NCBI GenBank assembly: GCA_023417955.1
Contig: JAEZDW010000466.1
Span: 1 to 7,264 of the forward strand
DNA length: 7,264 nt
Direction: 5' to 3'
From: Bacteroidota bacterium
GTDB lineage: Bacteria > Bacteroidota > Bacteroidia > Cytophagales > Cyclobacteriaceae
The translations under genes and the position numbers were made by a program. Positions 1-6,189 of this stretch are shown one piece after another. Below the pieces are notes generated by a model. The model saw nothing but the letters and a program-made list of their open reading frames with translations. It made no database searches and was not told the DNA's origin. Positions within the stretch are counted from its first letter, which is position 1. Every line of letters starts with the position of its first letter.

Positions 1-1
1 C

Positions 2-232
2 ATGAAAGCTCGTATAATCGGACTCCGTGAAGAAGATGCTTTTTTGAATGACCGAAACAACGTCGTGAAGTGGGATTTCATCAATGTTGCAGACATCACG
101 CAACTGGATAAGATCGAAGACGGAACCGAAGTCCATTCGCGGATATATGAGATGGACGAAGGTGACGACCACATTCACTATGTTCATCAAAAAGCGATAA
201 CATTGCGTCTGAATTCCAGACCAATATATTGA
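2..232 (+). CDS. Uncharacterised small acidic protein, possibly the 3' part of a longer gene
   Basis: A 76-residue reading frame runs from an ATG at the second base of the window to a TGA at 230-232. I do not recognise the family. It has no membrane segment, signal peptide or cysteines. It is rich in charged residues, with an acidic stretch around residues 50-56 (EMDEGDD) followed by a His-rich HIHYVHQK segment. Because only one base precedes the ATG, it cannot be decided whether this Met is the true start or an internal residue of a gene that began upstream. The stop lies 4 bases before the GTG start of the histidine kinase, so the two are probably cotranscribed and may be translationally coupled. 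The opposite-strand frame over the same bases (96-332) crosses into the kinase gene and is less credible. The coding call rests on the open frame and the tight spacing only. Confidence 0.5.
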   Translation: MKARIIGLREEDAFLNDRNNVVKWDFINVADITQLDKIEDGTEVHSRIYEMDEGDDHIHYVHQKAITLRLNSRPIY

Positions 233-236
233 GTCG

Positions 237-1265
237 GTGTCTGTAACAAAGGTCCCATACAAGCTCTTTATCGCGCAGTATGCCGCGTGGTGGTTGGGGG
301 CAAGTGCTCTCCAAACCGTAATCCTTCACCATACCGCCGGCATAGACTGGATGCTGGCAATGCAGGACGGCTTGATAACGAACGTCGTGCTCGCATTAGT
401 CGGCATTGAGTTGATTATCGTAATGCGTCATTATCAACCGAGGCAATCGCTGCGGTTTGTATGGACCGTCGTGATCGCGGCCGCGAGTACGGCATTCATT
501 CAATGGCTACTCGGCAAGGTTATCGATGACGCAGCATACATCGCCTTTGTGGATCGCTGGATCGTTATCCGCGGTGTCTTCGCCTGGCTCCTGGTCAGCT
601 TCATGACGGTTGCAAGCTGGATGTGGTTTTATATGAATGAACAGCAGGAGATTCAGATGCGAAACGCCGATACAGAAAAGCTGGCCCGGGAAACTGAACT
701 CACCATGCTCAGGCAACAACTCCAGCCACACTTTCTGTTCAACAGCCTGAACTCAATCAGCGCCCTGGCGGGATCAAGACCGGAGGAAGCACGACGAATG
801 ATACAGCAGCTTTCCGATTTCCTCCGCGGTACGATACGCCGCAACGATCAGTCTATGATCACTTTGGATGAAGAGCTCACCCACCTGCAATTGTATCTGG
901 ATATTGAAAAGGTTCGTTTCGGCCACCGATTAAGGACAGTCGTCGAAAAGGCTGAGGGAGCCGCATCAATGAAACTCCCGGCATTACTACTGCAACCGCT
1001 GGTTGAGAATGCTATTAAGTTCGGACTGTATGACACGATTGGTGAAATCACCATCAGTATACACGCCGTTGGAGACGGCAACTTTCTAAAGATCACTATT
1101 GAGAATCCTTTTGATCCGTTGACAGCTCCTCCTAAAAAAGGAACCGGCTTCGGCATCAGTTCAATTCAACGCAGGTTATATCTTCTCTTTGGAAGAAATG
1201 ATCTGTTGACAACAAAACAAACCGGAGAAATTTTCACCACAGAAGTTCGTATCCCGCAATCATGA
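237..1265 (+). CDS. Membrane sensor histidine kinase, LytS/YehU type (His_kinase family)
   Basis: This is an inner-membrane kinase that should autophosphorylate on His and pass the phosphate to the regulator encoded next to it. Four hydrophobic segments lie near residues 12-33, 45-63, 73-93 and 109-131. A short coiled-coil-like linker (about 134-160) follows, then the phosphoacceptor motif LQPHFLFNSLNS with His165. The ATPase domain has its N box at LLLQPLVENAIKFG (Asn258) and a Gly-rich box GTGFGI at 302-307. IKFG stands where many LytS-type kinases have KHG. The fold and length (342 residues) fit the 4-helix kinases common in Bacteroidota; no separate sensor domain is visible, so the signal is unknown. 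The start is GTG at 237: the frame upstream is closed by a TGA at 210-212, no in-frame ATG lies between, and the next Met (residue 40) would cut into the membrane region. The gene overlaps the regulator by 4 bases. Confidence 0.95.
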   Translation: MSVTKVPYKLFIAQYAAWWLGASALQTVILHHTAGIDWMLAMQDGLITNVVLALVGIELIIVMRHYQPRQSLRFVWTVVIAAASTAFIQWLLGKVIDDAAYIAFVDRWIVIRGVFAWLLVSFMTVASWMWFYMNEQQEIQMRNADTEKLARETELTMLRQQLQPHFLFNSLNSISALAGSRPEEARRMIQQLSDFLRGTIRRNDQSMITLDEELTHLQLYLDIEKVRFGHRLRTVVEKAEGAASMKLPALLLQPLVENAIKFGLYDTIGEITISIHAVGDGNFLKITIENPFDPLTAPPKKGTGFGISSIQRRLYLLFGRNDLLTTKQTGEIFTTEVRIPQS

Positions 1266-1996
1266 TCAACACCATATTAATCGACGACGAACCACTGGCA
1301 CGGACCATCACAAGGGAGTACCTTCAAAGTTATCCTGATATCTCCATTGTAGCCGAGTGCAACGACGGGTTTGAAGGCGTAAAAGCGATCACGCAGTATA
1401 AACCGGGTCTGATTTTTCTGGACATTCAAATGCCGAAGATCAACGGTTTCGAAATGCTGGAATTGCTTGATCCATGTCCGGCCGTAATCTTCACCACGGC
1501 ATTCGATGAATACGCGATCAAAGCATTTGAGGCTCACGCAATCGACTATCTGCTCAAACCTTACAGCAAGGAACGTTTCGATAAAGCAATGCAGAAATGG
1601 TTCGCCCAACGGCAGCAGGCCGAACCCGTTGTAAAAACGCTTATCGAAGATGTTCGCCAGCCGGAAGAAAAAAACCGGATTGTTGTACGCGAGTCCGGGA
1701 ACATTCGAATCATTCCTGTTCATGAAATTCATTACCTGGAAGCTTACGACGACTACGTCAAGATCCACACCCAGAAGGAAATGTTCCTCAAGAAAAAGAC
1801 AATGAGCTTTTACGAGAACACATTAGACCCGGAACATTTTATCCGGATACACAGATCGTATATCATTCAACTCGCACAGATTACACGCATTGAGCCCCTT
1901 GAAAAAGACAGTCATGTCGTACTGCTTAAGAGTGGTGTAAGATTACCGCTGAGCAAAAGCGGGTATGCTCGCCTTCGCAAGGTTCTTGATATGTAA
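1262..1996 (+). CDS. LytR/AlgR-family response regulator with LytTR DNA-binding domain
   Basis: This is a cytoplasmic transcription regulator, the partner of the preceding kinase. Residues 1-120 form a receiver domain: the acidic pair Asp8/Asp9 (IDDEP), the phosphoacceptor Asp54 in FLDIQMP, Thr79 in FTTAFDEYAIKAFE, and Lys99 in LLKP are all in place, so it should be phosphorylatable. After a linker (about 105-138), residues 139-243 form a LytTR domain, recognisable from IHYLEAYDDYVKIHT and FIRIHRSYIIQL; this domain binds DNA through beta strands, usually at paired direct repeats. The length of 244 residues is standard. The ATG overlaps the kinase stop as ATGA (1262-1265), a classical coupling arrangement. 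The target genes are not evident, and I could not identify a convincing LytTR repeat pair in the window. The stop lies one base from the stop of the convergent yigZ-family gene. Confidence 0.96.
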   Translation: MINTILIDDEPLARTITREYLQSYPDISIVAECNDGFEGVKAITQYKPGLIFLDIQMPKINGFEMLELLDPCPAVIFTTAFDEYAIKAFEAHAIDYLLKPYSKERFDKAMQKWFAQRQQAEPVVKTLIEDVRQPEEKNRIVVRESGNIRIIPVHEIHYLEAYDDYVKIHTQKEMFLKKKTMSFYENTLDPEHFIRIHRSYIIQLAQITRIEPLEKDSHVVLLKSGVRLPLSKSGYARLRKVLDM

Positions 1997-1997
1997 A

Positions 1998-2618
1998 CTA
2001 ATTCCTGGTAAATCTGATATCTGCTCCGGCTGACAGGATAAGAGAAAGCCTGTTAAAGAAGCTTTCTGAAACCCGTCGTGGAACCTGAACCCGCATTCGG
2101 CACGAGTCGGTAAAATCCTGTTCGACGATATGCAGATCGAACTCACGAACGAGCCGCATCACCGTGGTGGTGTCATCGTATTTGTACTCCAGCGTTATCT
2201 TGTCGAAGATTTGTTTCTCAACGCAGCCGGCGTCATCGAGGGCAAGGGCCGCTGCGTTTTTATAAGCCGCAATCAATCCACTTACGCCGAGCTTCGTGCC
2301 GCCGAAATAGCGAACAACAATGACCAGCGTGTGAGTCAAATCGCGGGACCTGATCTGGCCCAGAATAGGATCGCCTGCGGAGTGATTCGGTTCGCCATCA
2401 TCAAAAGCGCGAAACTGTTTTTTATCGGGGCCCAGAACCCAGGCAAAGCAATGATGACGGGCATCGAAGAATTCCTTGCGCAACTTTTCCAGATGCTCCT
2501 TAATTTCGTCCTCATTATCAACCGGATAGGCGAATGCAATGAATTTACTGTTCTTCTCCTTGTAAAGCCCTTTTCCGGCCCGTTGCAGCGTTCGGTAAGA
2601 AAACAAGTCAGTATTCAT
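1998..2618 (-). CDS. yigZ: YigZ/IMPACT family protein (UPF0029)
   Basis: This soluble 206-residue protein belongs to the conserved YigZ/IMPACT family. Family hallmarks are clear in the N-terminal domain: KNSKFIAFAYPV near residues 22-33, DARHHCFAW at 52-60, DDGEPNHSAGDPIL at 73-86 and VVRYFGGTKLGVSGLIAAY at 101-119. The C-terminal part (about 140-206) matches the small ferredoxin-like second domain of bacterial YigZ. The eukaryotic relative IMPACT modulates the GCN2 pathway; the bacterial role is not settled, and a nucleic-acid-binding role has been proposed from structure. ATG at 2618 gives the family's usual length of about 200 residues and no better start is visible. It is convergent with the response regulator gene (1-bp gap) and divergent from the head-GIN gene (80-bp spacer), so it is probably a single-gene transcript. 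Confidence 0.95.
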   Translation of the reverse strand: MNTDLFSYRTLQRAGKGLYKEKNSKFIAFAYPVDNEDEIKEHLEKLRKEFFDARHHCFAWVLGPDKKQFRAFDDGEPNHSAGDPILGQIRSRDLTHTLVIVVRYFGGTKLGVSGLIAAYKNAAALALDDAGCVEKQIFDKITLEYKYDDTTTVMRLVREFDLHIVEQDFTDSCRMRVQVPRRVSESFFNRLSLILSAGADIRFTRN

Positions 2619-2698
2619 TCAATGCAAACCAAAAATTATTGCTCATTGTGCAACCCTAATTGCAATTCTTATGTCTCTTTTAGCAAACATCATCCAAT
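2619..2698. promoter_or_regulatory. Divergent intergenic spacer with a 10-bp palindrome
   Basis: This 80-bp AT-rich spacer must hold the 5' signals of both the yigZ-family gene (leftward) and the head-GIN gene (rightward). A perfect palindrome AATTGCAATT lies at 2658-2667, near its centre. On the minus strand a TAATTTTTG (2638-2630) resembles the Bacteroidota -7 element TAnnTTTG with one extra base, but no well-spaced -33 TTG accompanies it. On the plus strand no good match is seen. Neither start codon has a Shine-Dalgarno sequence. That promoters lie here is inferred from the divergent gene order; their exact location is not supported. Confidence 0.35.
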
Positions 2699-3505
2699 AT
2701 GAATAAAAAAATCGCCATCCTGCTTGTCCTTTTGACCGGTTTTACGACGCTTTTCGCGCAAAATCGCGAAAAAAGGAGTGTTAACACATTCTCAAAAATA
2801 GCCTTCCGCATACCGGGCAAAGTTTACGTCCGCCAGGGTACTACGCAAAGTGTTGAAATTGAAGCATCGAAGGAACTTCTGAAGGTAATTGAAACCGAGG
2901 TTGATGGTTCAACGCTAAAGATTCAATCTCCGGGTAAATGGAATTGGAGGGGTGATGAGAGAGCAACCGTTTATATCACCGTTAAGGATCTTGAAGCTGT
3001 GAGTGTATCTGGTTCGGGTGACTTGATCGGCGAAACAAAATTCGTTACCCGTGATCTTGACCTAAAGGTCAGCGGTTCCGGATCTCTCAAACTCGAAATC
3101 GAATCGAGTGGTGACGTGGAAGCACATGTGTCTGGTTCAGGTGATCTCTACCTCAAAGGAAAAGGGCGCAACATAGAAAGCAAAGTGAGCGGTTCGGGCA
3201 AAGTGATCCTCGACATGGCATTGGCCGGTGGAGCTGACTTCAGCATTTCAGGATCAGGGCGGATTGAAGCTAAGGGACGTGTTAAGGACGTACGCACAAG
3301 CATCAGCGGCTCAGGTAAGGTGTTGGGTGCCAACTTTGAGGCGGAGCGTTGTGATATCCGTATCTCAGGTTCCGGTGACGTTGAAATCCATGTAAAGGAA
3401 CAACTTGACGCAAATATTTCCGGCAGTGGCACCGTTGCTTACCGCGGAAACCCTTCAAAAGTGCACAGCGCAGCCTCCGGCAGCGGCAAAGTCAGGAAGA
3501 TGTAA
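2699..3505 (+). CDS. Secreted head-GIN domain repeat protein (DUF2807, beta-helix)
   Basis: This 268-residue exported protein begins with a signal peptide (residues 1-20, hydrophobic core AILLVLLTGFTTLF, likely cleaved at FA|Q; no lipobox Cys follows). Residues 29-268 match the head-GIN/DUF2807 type ('putative auto-transporter adhesin, head GIN domain'), common in Bacteroidota. The sequence is built on a turn of about 20 residues, each carrying SGSG: at residues 104, 125, 145, 164, 184, 203, 223, 241 and 260 (spacing 18-21). This is the pattern of a right-handed beta-helix in which SGSG occupies the same corner of each coil. No membrane anchor or sorting domain is visible at the C-terminus (SGKVRKM), so it is probably periplasmic or secreted. 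Its function is unknown; 'adhesin' is a family label, not shown here. ATG at 2699 fits the signal peptide exactly. A strong terminator follows 19 bases after the stop. Confidence 0.93.
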   Translation: MNKKIAILLVLLTGFTTLFAQNREKRSVNTFSKIAFRIPGKVYVRQGTTQSVEIEASKELLKVIETEVDGSTLKIQSPGKWNWRGDERATVYITVKDLEAVSVSGSGDLIGETKFVTRDLDLKVSGSGSLKLEIESSGDVEAHVSGSGDLYLKGKGRNIESKVSGSGKVILDMALAGGADFSISGSGRIEAKGRVKDVRTSISGSGKVLGANFEAERCDIRISGSGDVEIHVKEQLDANISGSGTVAYRGNPSKVHSAASGSGKVRKM

Positions 3506-3524
3506 CAGTGGCAGGATATTTTAT

Positions 3525-3566
3525 TTGACAAAAAAGGCGGAGCAGGTGTTCCGCCTTTTTTGTCAA
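3525..3566 (+). terminator. Intrinsic terminator of the head-GIN gene, abutting the mgtC start
   Basis: This is a perfect 17-bp inverted repeat: left arm TTGACAAAAAAGGCGGA (3525-3541), 8-base loop (3542-3549), right arm TCCGCCTTTTTTGTCAA (3550-3566). The GC core GGCGGA/TCCGCC is followed by six Ts, the standard form for factor-independent termination, and the flanking A6/T6 makes it symmetric, so it could act in both directions. The last base of the right arm (A3566) is the first base of the ATG of the next gene, so the hairpin sits directly on the downstream translation start. Confidence 0.88.
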
Positions 3567-4207
3567 TGATACCGCTCGATTTCGATCTGGAAATTCTGAT
3601 CAGGATGCTGATGGCATTCCTGACGGGTGCTGTAATAGGTTGTGAACGCGAATATCACAGCAAAGCCGCAGGGCTCCGGACAATGATCATGATCTGCCTT
3701 GGTTCGACGGTGTTCACTATTATATCCATGAAACTCGACCCCGACTCCACTGACCGTGTTGCCTCAAACATAATAACCGGGATCGGGTTCCTTGGTGCAG
3801 GAGTTATCTTCAAAGACGGCCTCTCCATTTCAGGAATTACAACAGCAACAACAATTTGGATTTCGGCTGCCCTCGGGATGGCTATCGGATCTGGTGAGTA
3901 CTTCGTTGCGATCAGTGGAACCGTCGTAGTGATGATTGTATTGAGTGCGCTACAACCCATCACGCGATGGATTGAACGAGCGCATCAGGCGCGAACCTAC
4001 CGCATCTCCTGTTCAGACTACCAAACGATGTTTGAAGAGATTGAGCAGGAGATAATGCAATTGAACCTCAAGTCAGGAAAGATAAAAGATTTCAAGAAGG
4101 GGTCGCATACGATTCTCTTTGTTGAAGTTCGCGGTCCGGAACGGTTACTCGACGAATTCAGCAGATTCCTCCGCCATCATGAAAACGTCGATGCTTTTGA
4201 ATTCTGA
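3566..4207 (+). CDS. MgtC/SapB family inner-membrane protein
   Basis: This 213-residue membrane protein has the MgtC/SapB N-terminal domain of about four to five helices, with the family motifs LTGAVIGCEREYHSKAAGLRT (residues 19-39) and NIITGIGFLGAGVIFKDG (58-75), then ITTATTIWISAALGMAIGSG (81-100). Residues about 143-213 form a soluble ACT-like C-terminal domain as in longer MgtC members. MgtC proteins in pathogens are tied to growth in low Mg2+ and to F-type ATP synthase inhibition; most environmental homologues have no established role, so substrate transport should not be assumed. I chose ATG at 3566: the in-frame TTG at 3560 falls in the terminator's T-run, and the ATG at 3605 would remove half of helix 1. 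No Shine-Dalgarno is present. Its stop is 3 bp from that of the convergent yhhN gene. Confidence 0.93.
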   Translation: MIPLDFDLEILIRMLMAFLTGAVIGCEREYHSKAAGLRTMIMICLGSTVFTIISMKLDPDSTDRVASNIITGIGFLGAGVIFKDGLSISGITTATTIWISAALGMAIGSGEYFVAISGTVVVMIVLSALQPITRWIERAHQARTYRISCSDYQTMFEEIEQEIMQLNLKSGKIKDFKKGSHTILFVEVRGPERLLDEFSRFLRHHENVDAFEF

Positions 4208-4210
4208 AGA

Positions 4211-4888
4211 CTAGGCATCGTTGGCGTGTTTGATCAGTCCTTTTATTATTAAGGCTTGTGCTCCGATATAGGTTAGCATAATCCAGAATCCCGCTCCGCC
4301 CACCGGCTGTAGAAATTTGTTGATGGCCAGCAGTGAATCAGAAACCATAAAAGATGCAGCGCCTGCGAACACCATCCAGAAACTTGCGCCGGATGTATAT
4401 CCCATTCTGCCAAGCGCGGACAATACCATCAAGATAAGTACAACGGCATAAAGTATTACCGGAATCAATAACTCACCCAGCTTTGGATAGAGCACGATAA
4501 CAAGTCCGGTACCTGCCAGTATAATCGGAAACGCGAGTCGCATCCGCTGCACGTTCATAATCTCCCCTCCCGTTCTGTCGCCGCGATGCTGACGGTAAGC
4601 TATCGTGTAACAAAGTTGGGCAACGAGGAATGCACCGAGGCCTGCCATGAAATATATCTCAGCCATGTGGTCGTACATCAAAAGGCCGTCGCCAAGAAAG
4701 GAAAAGAAAATTGCACCGACCACGATCCATGAACGACGATCACCCGGCACAGAAAAGAAGTACAACATCCCCAGGGAGACCATGATTAAGGGCTTGCAAA
4801 CATGGTGTATCAGGTCGATGTTAGCAATGTGCGAAACAAGCTCTCCCGCGCTGACCGCAAGAAACAGGAACCACGCAATTCTCTTCAT
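4211..4888 (-). CDS. YhhN/TMEM86 family membrane protein (lysoplasmalogenase-like)
   Basis: This is a 225-residue integral membrane protein with about eight hydrophobic segments, matching the YhhN family. Conserved landmarks are CKPLIM at 31-36, FFSFLGDGLLMYD at 61-73, the loop-facing FMAGLGAFLVAQLCY at 80-94, and MVSDSLLAINKF at 181-192. Some animal members (TMEM86B) and the Legionella homologue hydrolyse the vinyl-ether bond of lysoplasmalogens; whether this protein does so is inference, since many bacteria with YhhN lack known plasmalogens. The family's polar residues in membrane segments (Asp67, Ser183, Asp184, Lys191) are kept. It starts 54 bp after the MFS gene on the same strand, with no hairpin between, so the two may share a transcript. 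ATG at 4888 gives a normal first helix. Confidence 0.9.
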   Translation of the reverse strand: MKRIAWFLFLAVSAGELVSHIANIDLIHHVCKPLIMVSLGMLYFFSVPGDRRSWIVVGAIFFSFLGDGLLMYDHMAEIYFMAGLGAFLVAQLCYTIAYRQHRGDRTGGEIMNVQRMRLAFPIILAGTGLVIVLYPKLGELLIPVILYAVVLILMVLSALGRMGYTSGASFWMVFAGAASFMVSDSLLAINKFLQPVGGAGFWIMLTYIGAQALIIKGLIKHANDA

Positions 4889-4942
4889 TGTAGCAAGTTA
4901 ATGAACAGCGAACAACCTTCCACCGGGATGATCTAATGTTAA

Positions 4943-6115
4943 TTAGCTTCTAATGACATCATCCGCCGTACGTCTGAGGGTAAGCAGGTACAGGAAGGCT
5001 GCAACGGCCAATGCGGAGCAGACACTGAATGCGATGAAGAAATTTTCCGGTCTGTCGGAGTAAAGGTATCCCGAAAGGAAGGCCCCCACTCCTATGCCCA
5101 GTTCCATGAAGATGTACAACGAGGCGACACCACGACCTTTGTGAGCGGGGTCGCTCAGGTCAGTCGCCCACGCCAGGAGTGTGGGCGATGTTGCACCGTG
5201 GCTGAAACCATAGAGAACTATGGCGAGGATCACAAGAATTCTGAGTTCGCTGGCTGCAAGCAGGATCATCGCACCTGCAATCATGAGAACGGAAACTCTG
5301 AGTACCGGCTTACGACCCCAGCGATCGGATGCTTTCCCGCCGATGAGTCGCACAGCTAACGATGCAATGGTAAACACAGTTAACAGCAACCCTTTATTGG
5401 CCATGCCCATATTGTCGCTGAAGTCAGGAAGCAGCGTGATGACGGCGCCGTATGCATACGCTGAAAGCAGCATGACTATACACGGTGCCAACACCCGGGG
5501 TTCGAAAAGGTCAGCTGTTTTTATTTTGAAGTGCTTCCGGCTCAGTCGCTGCTTGTCGTGGAGCGTTTCTTTGATTCCGGCGAGGACCAGCACTGATACC
5601 AATGCGAAACCGGAAGACACAAAGAATACCTGATCCCTGCCATAAAGATGTTCAAGCCAACCACCAACGGCCAGGCCACCCGCCATTCCGACAGAGTTGG
5701 CGGTACCGAGTATGCCCATCCCCTCACCGCGTTTTTCTGCAGGAATTATGTCGGCGAGGTATGCTGTTTGTCCCGTGGGCGTAAACCCTGTTGAGAACCC
5801 ATGGAAAAGGCGCAGCCACAATAACCCGGACGCGGTAGCAAGCCATGGATAAATGAAGCTACAGATAATACAAACGAAAGCTCCGAAGAAGATAACCGGA
5901 ATGCGGCCGATCTTATCCGAAAGTTTGCCGCTGAAAGGTCTTGATATCAGGGCGGTGACAGTGAATAAGGCAATGATCAATCCCTTAAGTTCAGGGGCAC
6001 CGAGTTCTGACAAATACGCCGGCAGAACTGGTATGATCATGTTGAAGCTGGCAAAAAACAGGAGCGAACTGAGACAAAGCAACCAGAAATGCTTCGAATA
6101 CAGATCAGAGTTCAA
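4943..6115 (-). CDS. Major facilitator superfamily transporter, 12 helices, TTG start
   Basis: This 390-residue inner-membrane secondary transporter is typical of the drug/sugar efflux branch of the MFS. Both halves carry the loop 2-3 / 8-9 motif: GKLSDKIGR at 63-71 and GKASDRWGR at 260-268. RLFHGFSTGFTPTG (102-115) covers helix 4, and a Gly-rich GTANSVGMAGGLAVGG (137-152) lies in helix 5. A basic central loop (about 183-202) separates the halves. The substrate cannot be read from sequence; export of a small molecule is a fair guess. The start is TTG at 6115: the frame is closed by a TAA 12 bases upstream (6128-6130), no ATG or GTG lies between, and the first downstream Met (residue 26) would delete half of helix 1. 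It lies 74 bp after prfB, beyond a hairpin, and upstream of the yhhN gene. Confidence 0.92.
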   Translation of the reverse strand: MNSDLYSKHFWLLCLSSLLFFASFNMIIPVLPAYLSELGAPELKGLIIALFTVTALISRPFSGKLSDKIGRIPVIFFGAFVCIICSFIYPWLATASGLLWLRLFHGFSTGFTPTGQTAYLADIIPAEKRGEGMGILGTANSVGMAGGLAVGGWLEHLYGRDQVFFVSSGFALVSVLVLAGIKETLHDKQRLSRKHFKIKTADLFEPRVLAPCIVMLLSAYAYGAVITLLPDFSDNMGMANKGLLLTVFTIASLAVRLIGGKASDRWGRKPVLRVSVLMIAGAMILLAASELRILVILAIVLYGFSHGATSPTLLAWATDLSDPAHKGRGVASLYIFMELGIGVGAFLSGYLYSDRPENFFIAFSVCSALAVAAFLYLLTLRRTADDVIRS

Positions 6116-6152
6116 ATGAAATGTGTTTTAGTTTTTATCAATCCTCTAAAGA

Positions 6153-6184
6153 CGAAGGTCATGCTCTTTTGAACATGACCTTCG
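6153..6184 (-). terminator. Hairpin after prfB, probable weak terminator
   Basis: A perfect 11-bp inverted repeat, CGAAGGTCATG / CATGACCTTCG (6153-6163 and 6174-6184) with a 10-base loop, starts 5 bases after the prfB stop codon in the direction of transcription. Behind the stem on the minus strand comes GTCTTTAG, a poor U-tract, so termination may be partial and some prfB transcripts could continue into the MFS gene. In the plus direction there is no T-run at all. The hairpin is seen directly; its terminator role is inferred from position. Confidence 0.6.
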
Positions 6185-6189
6185 CTTCG

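Noticed and set aside
1277..1768. 163-codon minus-strand open frame
   Set aside because: It is the antisense of the receiver domain and linker of the response regulator, whose motifs are all intact on the plus strand.
2130..2702. 190-codon open frame on the plus strand across the yigZ region
   Set aside because: It lies antisense to the clearly recognisable YigZ/IMPACT gene and runs through the divergent spacer; its translation resembles no family I know.
3148..3432. 94-codon minus-strand frame with recurring LPEP-like proline motifs
   Set aside because: The apparent repeats are the complement of the SGSG codons of the head-GIN gene; it is a shadow frame.
3560..3562. TTG start for the MgtC-family gene
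   Set aside because: It lies in the T-run of the terminator stem; the ATG six bases later gives the family's normal N-terminus.
6110..6138. Minus-strand TTG ... TTCATTTG resembling a Bacteroidota -33/-7 promoter before the MFS gene
   Set aside because: The -7-like element overlaps the TTG start codon itself, so RNA made from it would lack the start; the match is probably chance.
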